From the NCBI RefSeq assembly GCF_000002995.4, contig NW_025062478.1:11032001-11096000 (forward strand): a stretch of 64,000 bases of DNA, given 5' to 3'. The DNA is from Brugia malayi (taxonomy: Eukaryota > Nematoda > Chromadorea > Rhabditida > Onchocercidae). The first letter of the stretch is position 1. Each line of letters opens with the position of its first letter. The notes beneath the pieces are model-generated. The model saw nothing but the letters and a program-made list of their open reading frames with translations, was not told the DNA's origin and did no database searches. Shown here in pieces: positions 15,401 to 27,400 of the stretch. A program made the position numbers and the translations under genes.

Positions 15401-18400
15401 CATTCAATATTTAGATTTATTTATGTATTTGTGTTAGCAAACAAATAACAAAGTAAACAACAATAAAAAAAAAAACATTCTTTTATAGCAGAAACATTAT
15501 TAAAATGACCTAGATTATTGCATACTGAAAGTTTAATAATTTCAAATTAAACAAATATTTTCATTTGTATTTTGAATTTTTTTTTTGAAAAGAAAAATGT
15601 TATGCAATAATAAATAAAGGAAGAAAATAATTTTTCATTTCTTCCTGAATTCATTCAACTGACAAATATATATATATATGAAATGGATGGAAAAGTTCTT
15701 TAAGTGATTTAATGATGCAATCATTTTCATAAAAATTTGACAAAATGATTCTTTTCAATGGTTTAAAAAAGAAATTTTAAATGCAGCAATTATCACTAAA
15801 TATTAATATAATCATCCACTATGAATTATTCTGTTTATTAAACAAATAAAATTTTTCACTGATATTTTATGTGATCGATAAATTTTCGAATGATGAAGCA
15901 AAACAAATGAAATAAATTAAATTTCAATTATTTTGTGTTTCTTTCAAAAACTATATTGTTTGCAAATTTGGAAGGAAACAGAATATTTTTCAATCATTTT
16001 GACATTTGATTTAAAGCATTGGATGCTTTTTTACTCTCACTGCAAATTTATCACCAAGTGATAATGATAACTAATTAATACTTTCTTCTCTTTCTCAACT
16101 ATTTTATAATTTTACTAGAAAAAATTACTACTGCTATTACTATAGAAGGCAAACTAAGTTCAGAAATGCATCATTTCGAGAGTTAAAAGTAGTAAACTGA
16201 TGCTCCATGGACTATCAGTTATGCTGGTCACATATCAGTTTATCAGTTTGACATTATAGAAAACCAGACTATCAGTTATGCTTGTCACATATCAGTTTAT
16301 CAGTTTGACATTATGGAAAACCAAACTATCAGTTATGCTTGTCACATATCAGTTTATCAGTTTGACATTATGGAAAACCAGACTATCAGTTATGCTTGTC
16401 ACATATCAGTTTATCAGTTTGACATTATGGAAAACCAGACTATCAGTTATGCTTGTCACATATCAGTTTATCAGTTTGACATTATGGAAAACCAAACTAT
16501 CAGTTATGCTTGTCACATATCAGTTTATCAGTTTGACATTATGGAAAACCAAACTATCAGTTATGCTTGTCACTAAGACAGTTAATTTGAAAAATTCTAG
16601 AAAACAAAAAAAAAAAAATAACCTTGCATTTAGCACTTGGAAGAGAAGTGGACGACGCAATGACACAAAGTGTGTCATTCGATGATAAAATAACCAACCG
16701 ACCAACCTGAAAAGAATTTCATGTCATTTCAACTGTGTTCCATGTATTTGTCTAATTTTCAATGAATAATCAATTAGATATTTAATTTTTCAATTTTCCT
16801 TTTTTTTTCTCCTAAATGCATTTTTCTAATTTTTGCATTTTGAAATTGCAATTCAAAATAAGTACTACTACATATGGCGTTTCATAAATTACTGTAATAG
16901 CTAAAATGTTCAAAATTTAATTTTTTTTAAAAATCATTTGAAATTTGAAATAAAAAACAAATTGCAGTTGTATATTTAAAAATTGTAATGAACAGAAAGC
17001 TGAAAAAAAAAAATGTTGAGTTTTTCGTTGTTTTTTTTTTTTTTTTTTTTGAAAATTTAATTTAAAAATTTTTCAGAGACAAAATTTAGTATTATATTTG
17101 CATTTTATAAGTTTCTAATATCTTTTTAAGAATTATAAATCATAATTGAAGAATACCGTTGAATTAAGAAGTGCTCGAAAGCAAAGTAAAATAGCAGATG
17201 CATGCTGTTCCAGCCCTGATCGTCTCGAACATTCACTTAGTAAACTTTTTAAATGTCCACTGCCACCTAATTTGACAAAATTTTCCACATAACTGCAATA
17301 ATTTGACAGCATAACAAATAAAAAAAACGAATTGATTTTTCTTTTTTCTTTTTTTTTTTTGATTATCAAATTTTTTTCGAAATACATAAAAAATTTTATT
17401 GGTTGAAAGATTTTTCAATTATTATTAATCAGTTAATAATTTCAATTTATTGCATTCATACATTTTTTCTAAGCTATCTAAAGATTTTTTGTGCAAGATA
17501 TTAGCATTAATTTTAAATTAATTTTATAAAACATTGTAAATATTAAATAATTCAAATTTCGATTAATTTGAAAATTTTAAAAATTTTTTTTTGATTTTTT
17601 AAATTTATAAATAGCTGATTTACCTGTGTGATTGTGTCCTTAACGAAATAAACAGCGCTTCCAAGACATAAAGATTTTTATCACTGTCTAATAAACTATT
17701 TCCTTGAATAATCTCCAAGAATTTCTCTGCTATTTTACTATTACCTATGCCATATTTATCCTAAAATTATTTTTAAAATGTTAAATTAGTAAATTTAAGA
17801 TTTGCTTAAAAAAAAATTTTCAAATTGACGGACACATATGCATACAAAAGCACTTAAATTATTTATCATTGATGTTTTGAATTTGAATTTGAATGAAACA
17901 AAGTACAACAAAGTACTTTCACATAGTAAAAGAATTCATTTGCCATCCAAAAATAATCAAATATTTGATCAATTTTAATTACTGATTTTTTTTTTTTAAT
18001 CAATTATCAATTAATGATAGATACATTTATCCAAAAATTAAAATATTACTTACTCGTATAGCATTTTGTTCTGTGAGCATTAAACATTTCTTTTCAATTG
18101 GCTGATCGAGTAACAACTTTTGATTTTCGGGTGATAAGTCTAACTCTGCCTGGAACAATTTATAGCTTAACAAGGTTGAAAGCAATATGCTAATTGATTT
18201 CTTAGAATTTGTCAAAATATTCAAAAAGGAAAGAAAGCATATAATATTGGTGTAAAAGTGAAATAATATAAATTGCGAATAAAAAGTTTTGAAAATTATT
18301 ATAATTTATTTTTTAATTTAACAAAAGAAAAAAAAGAAAAAAAAAAAAGAAAGAAACACATACGAGAAGTCTGGGAAATGCAATATCCACTTCACATTTA

Positions 18401-18549
18401 TTAAGATTAGCTGCATCCAAGGTAAAAACCAAACTATGAAATGGATCAGGTGGCACAATATACTTCTCAATATGCATTTTCTCTTCTTTGATGTCACCTG
18501 ATCTGACCCAATTCAAACAATTTAGCATTCGATTTATCGCATTAATCAT
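2016..18549 (-). CDS. daam-1: DAAM-type formin, 19 exons, 1000 aa
   Basis: Exons read on the minus strand: 18549-18364, 18149-18054, 17760-17624, 17292-17157, 16706-16623, 9868-9644, 7864-7707, 7019-6855, 6626-6519, 6233-6096, 5615-5309, 5126-4881, 4306-4191, 3981-3893, 3744-3628, 3432-3270, 3145-2926, 2665-2482, 2143-2016. They total 3003 nt with every phase agreeing. The product should nucleate and elongate unbranched actin at the cortex downstream of Rho/Dishevelled. GBD/FH3 spans roughly residues 63-400 ([19 protein letters not shown]). A coiled coil lies near 433-477, a short proline run near 503-522, and FH2 about 547-950 ([38 protein letters not shown]). A C-terminal DAD ([12 protein letters not shown] plus basic RSRKK) implies autoinhibition. 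The match is closest to DAAM1/2 by recall, and the length is near the usual ~1070. The start ATG follows a TTTTAG acceptor by one base, so exon 1 is either trans-spliced or preceded by an unseen exon. Confidence 0.94.
8221..8298. repeat. 26-bp tandem repeat, 3 copies
   Basis: The unit begins TGTCATAACAAATAATAAAT and recurs at 8221, 8247 and 8273 with almost no change. It lies in formin intron 6, between exons 6 and 7. Confidence 0.85.
9413..9442. repeat. (GA)n microsatellite
   Basis: A run of alternating G and A in formin intron 6. Similar short GA/CT tracts recur through the window, near 8570, 10911, 18660, 24948, 26480, 28720 and 28868. They are ordinary microsatellites. Confidence 0.8.
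11547..11580. other. perfect GC-rich 13-bp hairpin in intron
   Basis: Left arm CTTTTGCGCCCTC (11547-11559) and right arm GAGGGCGCAAAAG (11568-11580) are perfect reverse complements around an 8-nt loop. It stands out because the surrounding intron is strongly AT-rich. It is too short for a microRNA precursor. A foldback remnant of a small element is one possibility. Confidence 0.6.
16213..16573. repeat. 57-bp minisatellite, about 6.3 copies
   Basis: The motif starting TATCAGTTATGCTTGTCACA repeats at 16213, 16270, 16327, 16384, 16441, 16498 and 16555, with a few single-base variants. The unit length is exactly 19 codons, which keeps two plus-strand frames open across the array. I regard those frames as artefacts because the array sits in a minus-strand intron, ending about 50 bp from the donor of formin exon 5. 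Confidence 0.92.
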
Positions 18550-18805
18550 TCTAAAATGGAAGCCAAATGTTTATCTGAACAACTTGAAGTACTGTCAGCA
18601 ATGATCGCATGTGAAAGAGTGATAAGTTGATAAAGACAACTGATAAAGACAACTCAGTAGAGAGAGAGAGAGAGAGAGTAATTTATTGAGATTGCAATAA
18701 ATGAAAGTAATGAGTAAGTGATTTACTGTGGGAAGAATCTGTTGTTTTAGTGTCATTAAAAGAAAATAAAACAAATTATTATTATTAAGTATTTGCTATC
18801 AATTT

Positions 18806-19165
18806 GCATGATACTCTCGGGATATTCCAAGTTCGAGATTTTGAGATTTTTTTTTGCAATTAAGAATTTAAGAGAAAATTTAAATGAATTTGTAGCGATT
18901 GCATGATACTCTCGGGATATTCCAAGTTCGAGATTTTGAGATTTTTCTTTGCAATTAGGAATTTAAGAGAAAATTTAAATGAATTTGTAGCGATTGCATG
19001 ATACTCTCGGGATATTCCAAGTCCGAGATTTTGAGATTTTTCTTTGCAATTAGGAATTTAAGAGAAAATTTAAATGAATTTGTAGCGATTGCATGATACT
19101 CTCGGGATATTCCAAGTTCGAGATTTTGTTTTTACAATTAAGAATTAAGGGAAAATTTTAATGGA
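18806..19165. repeat. 95-bp tandem repeat, 4 copies
   Basis: The unit begins GCATGATACTCTCGGGATAT and recurs at 18806, 18901, 18996 and 19091. The first three copies are nearly identical and the fourth decays in its second half. The array starts about 250 bp upstream of the formin start codon, so it lies in or next to the formin promoter. Confidence 0.88.
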
Positions 19166-19179
19166 CAAAATGCGGAAAT

Positions 19180-22100
19180 TAATGAGCTATAATATGCAAA
19201 CATAATATTTATTTACTAGTAGCAATAGATGTACAATTGATTGATTTATTTAACTGAAACTTATTAATAATTTTTCAATTATTATTTCTCGAATAAAATA
19301 ATAAACAACTTTTTATTTCATTTAGAGAGTGAATTAGTTGACAATTTCAATAGACTCTTTATAGATGATATGAGATCTTTAAAGTTTAGAAAAAATTGCT
19401 TACATATGTTACTGACCACAACTAATGATAGTTAACCATTCTGAATTGTTTTTTTTTTTTTGAAATAAATTAACAAATTTTGTGAATAATTTTATTCAAT
19501 ACAAATTTTAGATAATAAGAAATAAAATTTGGTTAGCTATTATAATCTGTTCAAAAAAGAAAAGTTTAGATTCACAGATGATTTTTTTTTTAGATGGAAA
19601 ATAAATCAAAGAATCAGTAAAGTATTATTTGAATTCTTTTTATTAAATATACATACTAATATTTTTGTTATTTTGTTAAGGAATTTAAAATAAAATATTA
19701 AAAAATGATTTTGGAAAGTAAAATGTAGCGTTACTTTTTGAAATTTCGATCATTGCTCAGAATACAGAATATATTTTTATGTAAACAAATCGGTTTTGGC
19801 TCATTTTTCGATAAATTTACAAATTATTGAAATATCAATTAATCATTTGGTGATTAATTTCTTATCTATTATCATTAAAGTTAGAATATCACTCTGTCTT
19901 AAAACTTAAATTAGTTAAATTAAGTCTAAGATAGTAAATGATTTTAGCAAAGCAATGACAAAAGTAATAATAAGAGAGAATTCCAATACAATCCTTAAAT
20001 TAAAAAATTTGAAAAATTTGTTGAAATATCAAACATTCATATTTTTGAAATTTTAAAACGCAATTATAAATTGCAAATTTTAAATTTTATCAATTTGCAT
20101 TTCATATAAAACTGAAATAATGGATAATATTGTAGGATATGCAATTATATTACAAAGTAAATAAATTATAACAATGATAAAATAGAAATCGGTTTGGTCC
20201 ATTTAAAATAAGTTTGCATAACACAAATTATTTGATGGGACAATACTTTTACGACTATTTCAACTTAACATTTCAATAAATTTTGCAAAAATTGCTTTTA
20301 TAGAAGAATTTTACAGAACTGAGCGATTAGTATTATAAATTTAAAAATCAAATAATTAAAAACATATATATAGCAAATACTTTTCATATTAACAATGAAA
20401 TTTTTGACTGAACTGAAAAGATAAGATGAGAACGTTTTCTTTTGTTTATACTAATTTTATTTTATCTGCAACTGATAAATGAACGAAGTGTATTTATTAA
20501 TTAGATTTTAATTTCTTCTTTAAATCATAAATTCAACTTTTCATTTAAAGTTTTCTTTTGAATGAGCATAACTGCAAAATAGTTATTTTCAACTAAACAA
20601 ATCTGCCAATAGTTTCATTGATTTCTCTCCAATCCGATCATATCAATCAATCAATCAATCAATCCAATCGGTCAACTGCAATTTCAACAATTTAACTTTG
20701 TTGAATAAGTCAAACATAATGAAAACGGAATAAGAATTATTAGCTAAAAATGAAATGTTAATTAATCATTTGAAATTAAAAAAAAAAAAAAAAAACTGAC
20801 ATTACTGAAACTAAAGCCATGAATCATTATCATTATCATTATCATATCATTGCATGTCATTTGATCACTGTGAATTTTATATTTTATTAATACGTTTAAA
20901 TTAACTTTTCATCACAAAAAGAAAGTTTAATTTAATTGGAATTAAATTAAGCTTATTGTGATTTTTTTTTTTGAAAATATTTACATAAAATTACCTTTCT
21001 GCTATATACATAAAGCGAATAAATAAAAAGAAATAGTTGAAAATAAGTATTTAATGGAAATAAAAAAAGATTTCAATAAAATTAAAATATTAAAAAAAGG
21101 AAGAAAGAAAAAAAAAAAAAGGTTTTTCTTTTTCCAATTTATACGATATGAACAAAAGCAGTTATACAAACATACGTTGACAATAGGATGACACTACAAA
21201 TATGTTTTCCTTTCCTTTTTTTTTTTCTCATTTAAAAAAATTCTAAATAAATGGATTGAAATAATTCGAAAATAACAATGAAATAATATTATCATTTGTT
21301 TGTGAAAAGGAGCAGATGAAATAAGCAAATAATTTTTAATATTAAGAAAACAAAATTTTTTGATTAATATTTTTTGACATAATCAGAAATATCAAATAAA
21401 AAGATTTTTTCCTCTTTTTTCTTCTTTTTACTAACGAAAAAAAAATAAAGATTTATTATTCATATAAATAAAATTATTATTCATCAGTCTTTTATTTATT
21501 CAAATATTAAAATTTATTGATAATAAAAGTAAAAGGTAAAAGGAAAAAACTAATGAAATTTAGAAAATCTCTAGGCTAATGAGCAATTTGATTAATTTAT
21601 TTCGTTTTTTCTTTTTTTTTTTGAATTTATTTGTTTATCATTTGCAATTGTTTAGATAAAATTTATGAAAGAAAAAATTAGAATTTGACTAAAATGTTTG
21701 AATTGTTTTATTGAAATATTAGTTATTAAGTTAAATACATTGTACAAATAAGTAATAATTAATTCAAATATTTTACTGAATAAAAAAAAACCAAGCAATC
21801 AAATTATATTAATTACAATTAACTTATACTAATTCCACTGCTTGTTAATTTCAAATTATCCAATAAACTTTTATATAAAATAATAATTCTTAAAATTAAC
21901 ATAAAAATACTGATACACTTCTTAGCTCGCTTAGAATGACAATTTATGACAAATTTTGATTTTTAGTGTAATTCATTAAATGACAGTGACAACAACAAAC
22001 ATATGTAAACAATAAACATAAAATAAACTAATTGCAAAATTAAAGTACTGATCAGAGGAAAACAATTATTGATTCTAAAAAAAACAAATCGATAAATTAT

Positions 22101-24389
22101 GCATTTAATCATTTAAAAAAAAACAATAATCAAAAGATAATAATTAAGAAATAAGTAGAAAAAGAGAGAAAAAAAAAAGTGAAACAAAATTAAATAGAAA
22201 ATAAATTTTGAACAAATTCCGTCGAATATTGTTCCGAAATATAAAAAAAAAAACCGTTCCAATATAATTTTTCCTTTTTTTTTTTTTGTGCATTTATATG
22301 AATGCATCGAAATGTTTGCATATTTATTTATTTTTTTTTTGAGGCAAATAACTCTGTTGGCAATATAAATGGGAACAGATTTGAAATTTAAATGAGAAGA
22401 AAAAGAAAAAAAAAAAAGCACTGACCAAAGCGAAATAAATAAATAAACAAATTTCGGATGAAAACTGAATTATCTAATTATTCCTTTCTTCAATTCTCTC
22501 TTCTCTTCTACTGAATTTCTATTGTTAAAGTAATTGTAAGCCTCTTTTTCAACATTTTCTCTCTTCGTCCTTTCAAAGAAAAAAAATTTAAAAATGGAAA
22601 ACTTTAATCGATCAATGCTAATAAAAGAAATATTTTGCTTCTATTTTTTTTTTTTTAAATTAATTTTACCTTTCCATTTTATCCACAGTGTAGTTGTTTT
22701 GTACTTAAAAATTTTCAAATTTGTATATGACAGATTGTAAATTTATGATTTACATTGATGCTGAACTCTCGTAGGAAATTCTACATTCAATTTAATAACA
22801 TTTAAATTATTTGTAATTTTAAACTGGTGAAAAAAACAGGTGGCGAATAAATATGACAAAGATTAATGAAAAATTTTAGCAAAAACTAGCAAATTTTAAT
22901 TAACAATTAGATTAACTTAGGGTTTGAAATTATCGTTAATAATTTGAATTTGCATAAAGGTATATGCGAAATCAATAAAATAATGCAATCATTGAATGAA
23001 ATTTTGTCATTTTTAAAAAATTCAATTATAATTTAAAAGAATTTAAACTATATGTCAAATACTTAAATTATACTTAATTTACTTAATTAAATTGTCAGGT
23101 AAATTCTATTTTAAAGCATCTTTAAGCTCAGTTTCTTCTTCATCTAGCGTAGTCGATAATATTCAAAATTATTTCAATTTCTAAAAATACTTTTCATTCC
23201 ATCAAACCATCTATTCTTACTTTATTTTAAATTTCTCAAATATATTCCCAACTAATTTTGTTGCTCTTTAAATGTGATAAATTATAAATCGATTCCAAAA
23301 ACTTAACATTATTTTAATGCTTTACCTTTTTTTTTTCCTTCTGAAATAAAACCCAAAAGTAAAAATTAGATTTATAGGTTAGATAAGAATAGATGAAAAA
23401 AGGATTATATTAGTTGACATTGTGACAAATAATTAAGAGATTCATCCATTATAGATATAAATATACGGAAAAGATGAACTGATATAGGTGAAAAGGATGA
23501 AAAACCTGCCACTATGTTCGTTTCACATTGATATGATAAGAATGATAAGAACTATCAATTAGTCAAACTTAATAAAATCACACTTATTTCTTCTACTTTA
23601 GTACTGTTATCACACAAACGTTAATTATCAAAAAAATTTCATAGCTGTCAATTTACTTGTTGTTTGTGATAAGTTTGATAATTCAAATAAAATAGTAATT
23701 CTAGTGATTATCAGAACTAAGAGAGTAATATTAATAATCAACACTGATAGCATCAAAATAACATTCTTCATTAACTGATAACTGATTTCGATGATAACAC
23801 TAATTCAAATTTCAATGATAGTATCAGTGGATGATAGCATGTGACAGACAATTCCAATAAGAGGAAAGAATGCATCGCAGATTATCAAAAGTTTATTTAT
23901 ATTAATGCATATGGCATTTCTCGAAGAACAGAGCTCAATTTGCAAATATTTGAAATTTTGAAATAATCATTAATTGGTCAGTGGTTGAGATGATTAATTA
24001 AACATTTTTTCTTACTGAATAATCACACCTTTTAACTGATTGCAAGATTATCTTTTCTAATTTTTAACACATTTATCAAACTTTATCACTATTCCGTCAT
24101 TTGATGAGTAATTTTTGAAAAGATTTATTAAGTGGATAATATTCCATAATTGATCAAACTGCAATACAATCAATTAAACAATTTTGTTGACTTTTTATGA
24201 TGAAATAAGCCGAAATCTTTAAAATTTTAACCCTAAGCAAATTTAATAATTAAAAAAAGGATTGAAATATTATTTTTTAAAAAAATTTAAAAAATTTTTG
24301 CTATTTTTTTTCATTCTTTACTCTCTTTCTTTCTTTCTCTACACAAATATGTAATTTTCAGTAACGAATTAAATTTCCCGATTAAACCA
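19180..24389. other. gene-poor AT-rich stretch
   Basis: I found no exon with convincing codon content or splice context on either strand. Visible features are homopolymers, a (CAAT)n run near 20643 and a TATCAT-type run near 20825. It separates the formin gene from the next coding signals. Confidence 0.5.
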
Positions 24390-24471
24390 TCAAACAACGC
24401 GACGGATCAAACATGCCACTGTGACAACTGCGACAAGCGCAATTAGAATGAAATATGTCAAATTAGTATCA
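24390..24471 (-). CDS. candidate terminal exon encoding a C-terminal membrane anchor
   Basis: Read on the minus strand, the stretch is open for 26 codons before TGA and encodes DTNLTYF, then a hydrophobic segment ILIALVAVVTVACLI, then RRVV. That is the form of a tail anchor: one C-terminal membrane helix followed by two arginines. Its GC content is well above the flanking DNA, which supports coding. There is no ATG, so it would be a last exon. The acceptor just upstream (GATAAAAG) is weak and I could not find the preceding exons. The protein family is unknown. Confidence 0.3.
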
Positions 24472-27400
24472 CTTTTATCAATTCATCACGATAATGAAAT
24501 AATTGAAATCCTATATTAAATATATATTTCAAAATAGACTTATCGATCGTTTCTTTTTTTTGGTACAAATTAAAATATATCTGTTAAAAATCACAGCTAT
24601 TGAAATTTTTGTGTCATTTAGGATAAAAAAGAATAATTATTTAACATACAATTATTACCTATTGAAAAAAAAAAAAAATTTTTTTTTCATAATATTAAAT
24701 AGATAAAATAATTTTCAATTGAAATTGCTAATTTTGGAAATAAAATGTAAAATTCTTAAACGAAATTATGATACAACTAATGCCATATTTGTTTATTTAT
24801 AGTGAAGAAATAGTAATCTAAAATAATTTTATTTTTTACTAAATCTAAAATAAAATAATTAAATTAAATCTAAAATAAAATCTAAAATATAATATAAAGT
24901 AATCTAAAATAATTCTATAAAAGTTTTATTAATATTTCCATAGATAGAGAGAGAGAGAGAGATTATTACCTTAAAATTTTTGCTTTTATTAAATGACATA
25001 ACTTAAAGTTGAATGGATAGATTTAATTGAACTTTTTTGATTACTAACTTTTTAAATTGTTCTGTATTTCTTATACAATCAAAGCATTTGTTCCCAAAGT
25101 TAAATATAATCATTTTTAATTAAATTTAAAATATTCTATTGTGTAATTATCTAGAAGTAGGGGGGGGAGGGGGAAAAAAAAGAATCGTACCGAAATTCAC
25201 TTTCATATTTTTTTTTTTTTTAGAAACATAATTGTCCTTTTTATTTCTTTTTCACCTTCTTTTTCTTACTTTCTACCTGCCATTCTTCAATCCTTTCACT
25301 ATTTTCATTGATTGACAAATCTATGAAATATTTTTAAATTCATCAAATTAAAATTTGTAGTATTTTTAAAATTTCGAACCACTTTGAAGTGCTTCAAACG
25401 CTTCTTTTCATCCTTTTTTCTTTTTTTGATAAAATGAATGGAAATAACAAAGTTTTGAAAAAAAAAAAAAAATTACATGAATGTATTGTTTGGAATGAAC
25501 TATGGAGTGAGTGAGACACTGGTCGTAAAATAATTCAAAATTTTAATGTGACACTCTAGAAACTGAAAAGTTTTCTCACTTCAAATATTCAAATTTTTGC
25601 CTTTTTAAAATGGCATAATTTAGAACAAATTAATTATATGCATTTTTTGAATTTAATCCAATCTTTTCAATGGCAATTTTTTGAAATCTTTTCTAATTTC
25701 TCATCATTAAACATTGAAAGAAAGTTTAAAAAAAAAAAAAAAATTTTATCATTAAGCAAGGTAAAATGCAAAAATTATTACAGAAATAATATCCAAATAA
25801 AATTGAATATTTTGTTTTTTATTAATTTTTAAATTTTAATTAGTCATCTGTAAAACAGTAATAATAGAAAAAAAAAAAAACAAAACAAATCGCATTTCTT
25901 AGAAACATTCTAACCAAAAGCTTAATAACTTACTTTGTTTCAAAATTTTAATTTTTACGCATTCGAAATGACATTAAATGAAATTAACAAATATTAACAA
26001 AATTTTTGGAATAAATTTGTATGAAACTTTTTAAATTATTGGCATATTATTTCTACACTAAATTATCGTAGAAATAAATTAAAAAAATGATAATTAATAG
26101 GTTTTATTACTCAGATGTCACCTGTAATTAAAATAATTAACAAGTTTTACTCAAAAGTGTGGTAATATTTTAAACATAATAAAATGATGTATTCTTCAGT
26201 GCAATTAACAGAGGTGGAAGAGAGAAATAGAAATGCTAGTAAAAGCTAAAAATACAGTCATTTCAGAGTAACATTTGAAATTCATTTAAATTTTGATCGA
26301 ATCAACAATTCTAGTTTCTTGAATAAGAATTTGCTGATGAAAGGAAAGGATTTTCCAAGATAGTTTAGCATTTATTTGCAAAGCATTCACTTATTTCTCG
26401 ATATAATGCGCAAATGGCATCGATTAAGATTAATCGACTCTTAAGCCTTTAATAATTTCTAAGTATAATATGTGAAGCAAAGAGAGAGAGAGAGAGAGAG
26501 ATTTATAAACTTTACTAATTTCAGGTTGTCTATCAAATTTCACTTAAATTGAGAATTGTTTGGATTCTTCGAGAATTTTTCTTTTTAAATCAAAAAATAT
26601 CATTACCTTTATACCTTATACGGTATAAGTAAATCAGAAGTAAATCAATCAAATGAACTAAAGTAATAGTTTCAATGGAGAAGAAAAGAGGAAAAGATAG
26701 TTTGGAATTGATGAATGCATAATTTCAATAACAAACTATAATTATTATAAAATGAAATGTCATCGAATGGAGCAATGCAAATACTATCAACAAATATTTT
26801 ACAATTATAATTAAGCAAAAAAAAAAACAAGAAGAATTAAATAATTATTAAAAAAACAAGAAAAATTAAATAATTATTACTCAAAAACAGGAGAGAAAAT
26901 TACTCAAAAAATAGGAGAACAAATTATTGAACTAGTTCAAATCAATTTCTGATTTCTGTTTATTATTCACTCAACTCATATTCAATAAGCAGAAAATTAT
27001 TGATTAAAATTGATTGATCAAATAACGGATTGAAATGACAATTGACGATCATATATCGCTGATATTATAGAAATAGGAAAGAGAATTTATTCAACCAAAT
27101 TTTCAATTTTTTTATTTTGATTTTTAAAAATAGACTTAATGACAACCTGAAATATTACAAAATAAATTCAAATAGCTATGAAAAATAATAAGTTCGATGG
27201 AAAAGTCTAATTTGATGTAAATATTTTTTTAAAGAAAGTAACAATTAAAAATTAATCCATCTATTCGTGAAATAATCTCAGCAAATATTATTAATCGATT
27301 CCAAAAATCATTCAACGTTAAAAGATGAAAGATAAAAAAAAATTAATGAATGATAAATAATTATAAATAAATTTAATTAATATTTTTTTTTTTTTTTTTT

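Larger units (their letters stand above)
9869..16622 (-). other. large intron 5 of the formin gene (6.75 kb)
   Basis: This is the interval between formin exon 5 (ends 16623) and exon 6 (starts 9868). It is AT-rich and carries many homopolymers, a GA tract near 10911-10930, a GC-rich 13-bp hairpin at 11547-11580 and the 57-bp minisatellite at 16213-16573. I saw no convincing nested gene. The other formin introns are mostly well under 3 kb. Confidence 0.8.

Noticed and set aside
16278..16685. Long plus-strand frames through the 57-bp array
   Set aside because: They exist only because the unit is a multiple of three; the array is intronic, and two frames are open at once.
25160..25173. G-run as a possible G-quadruplex
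   Set aside because: Only one interruption, so four separate G-tracts are not available; probably simple sequence.
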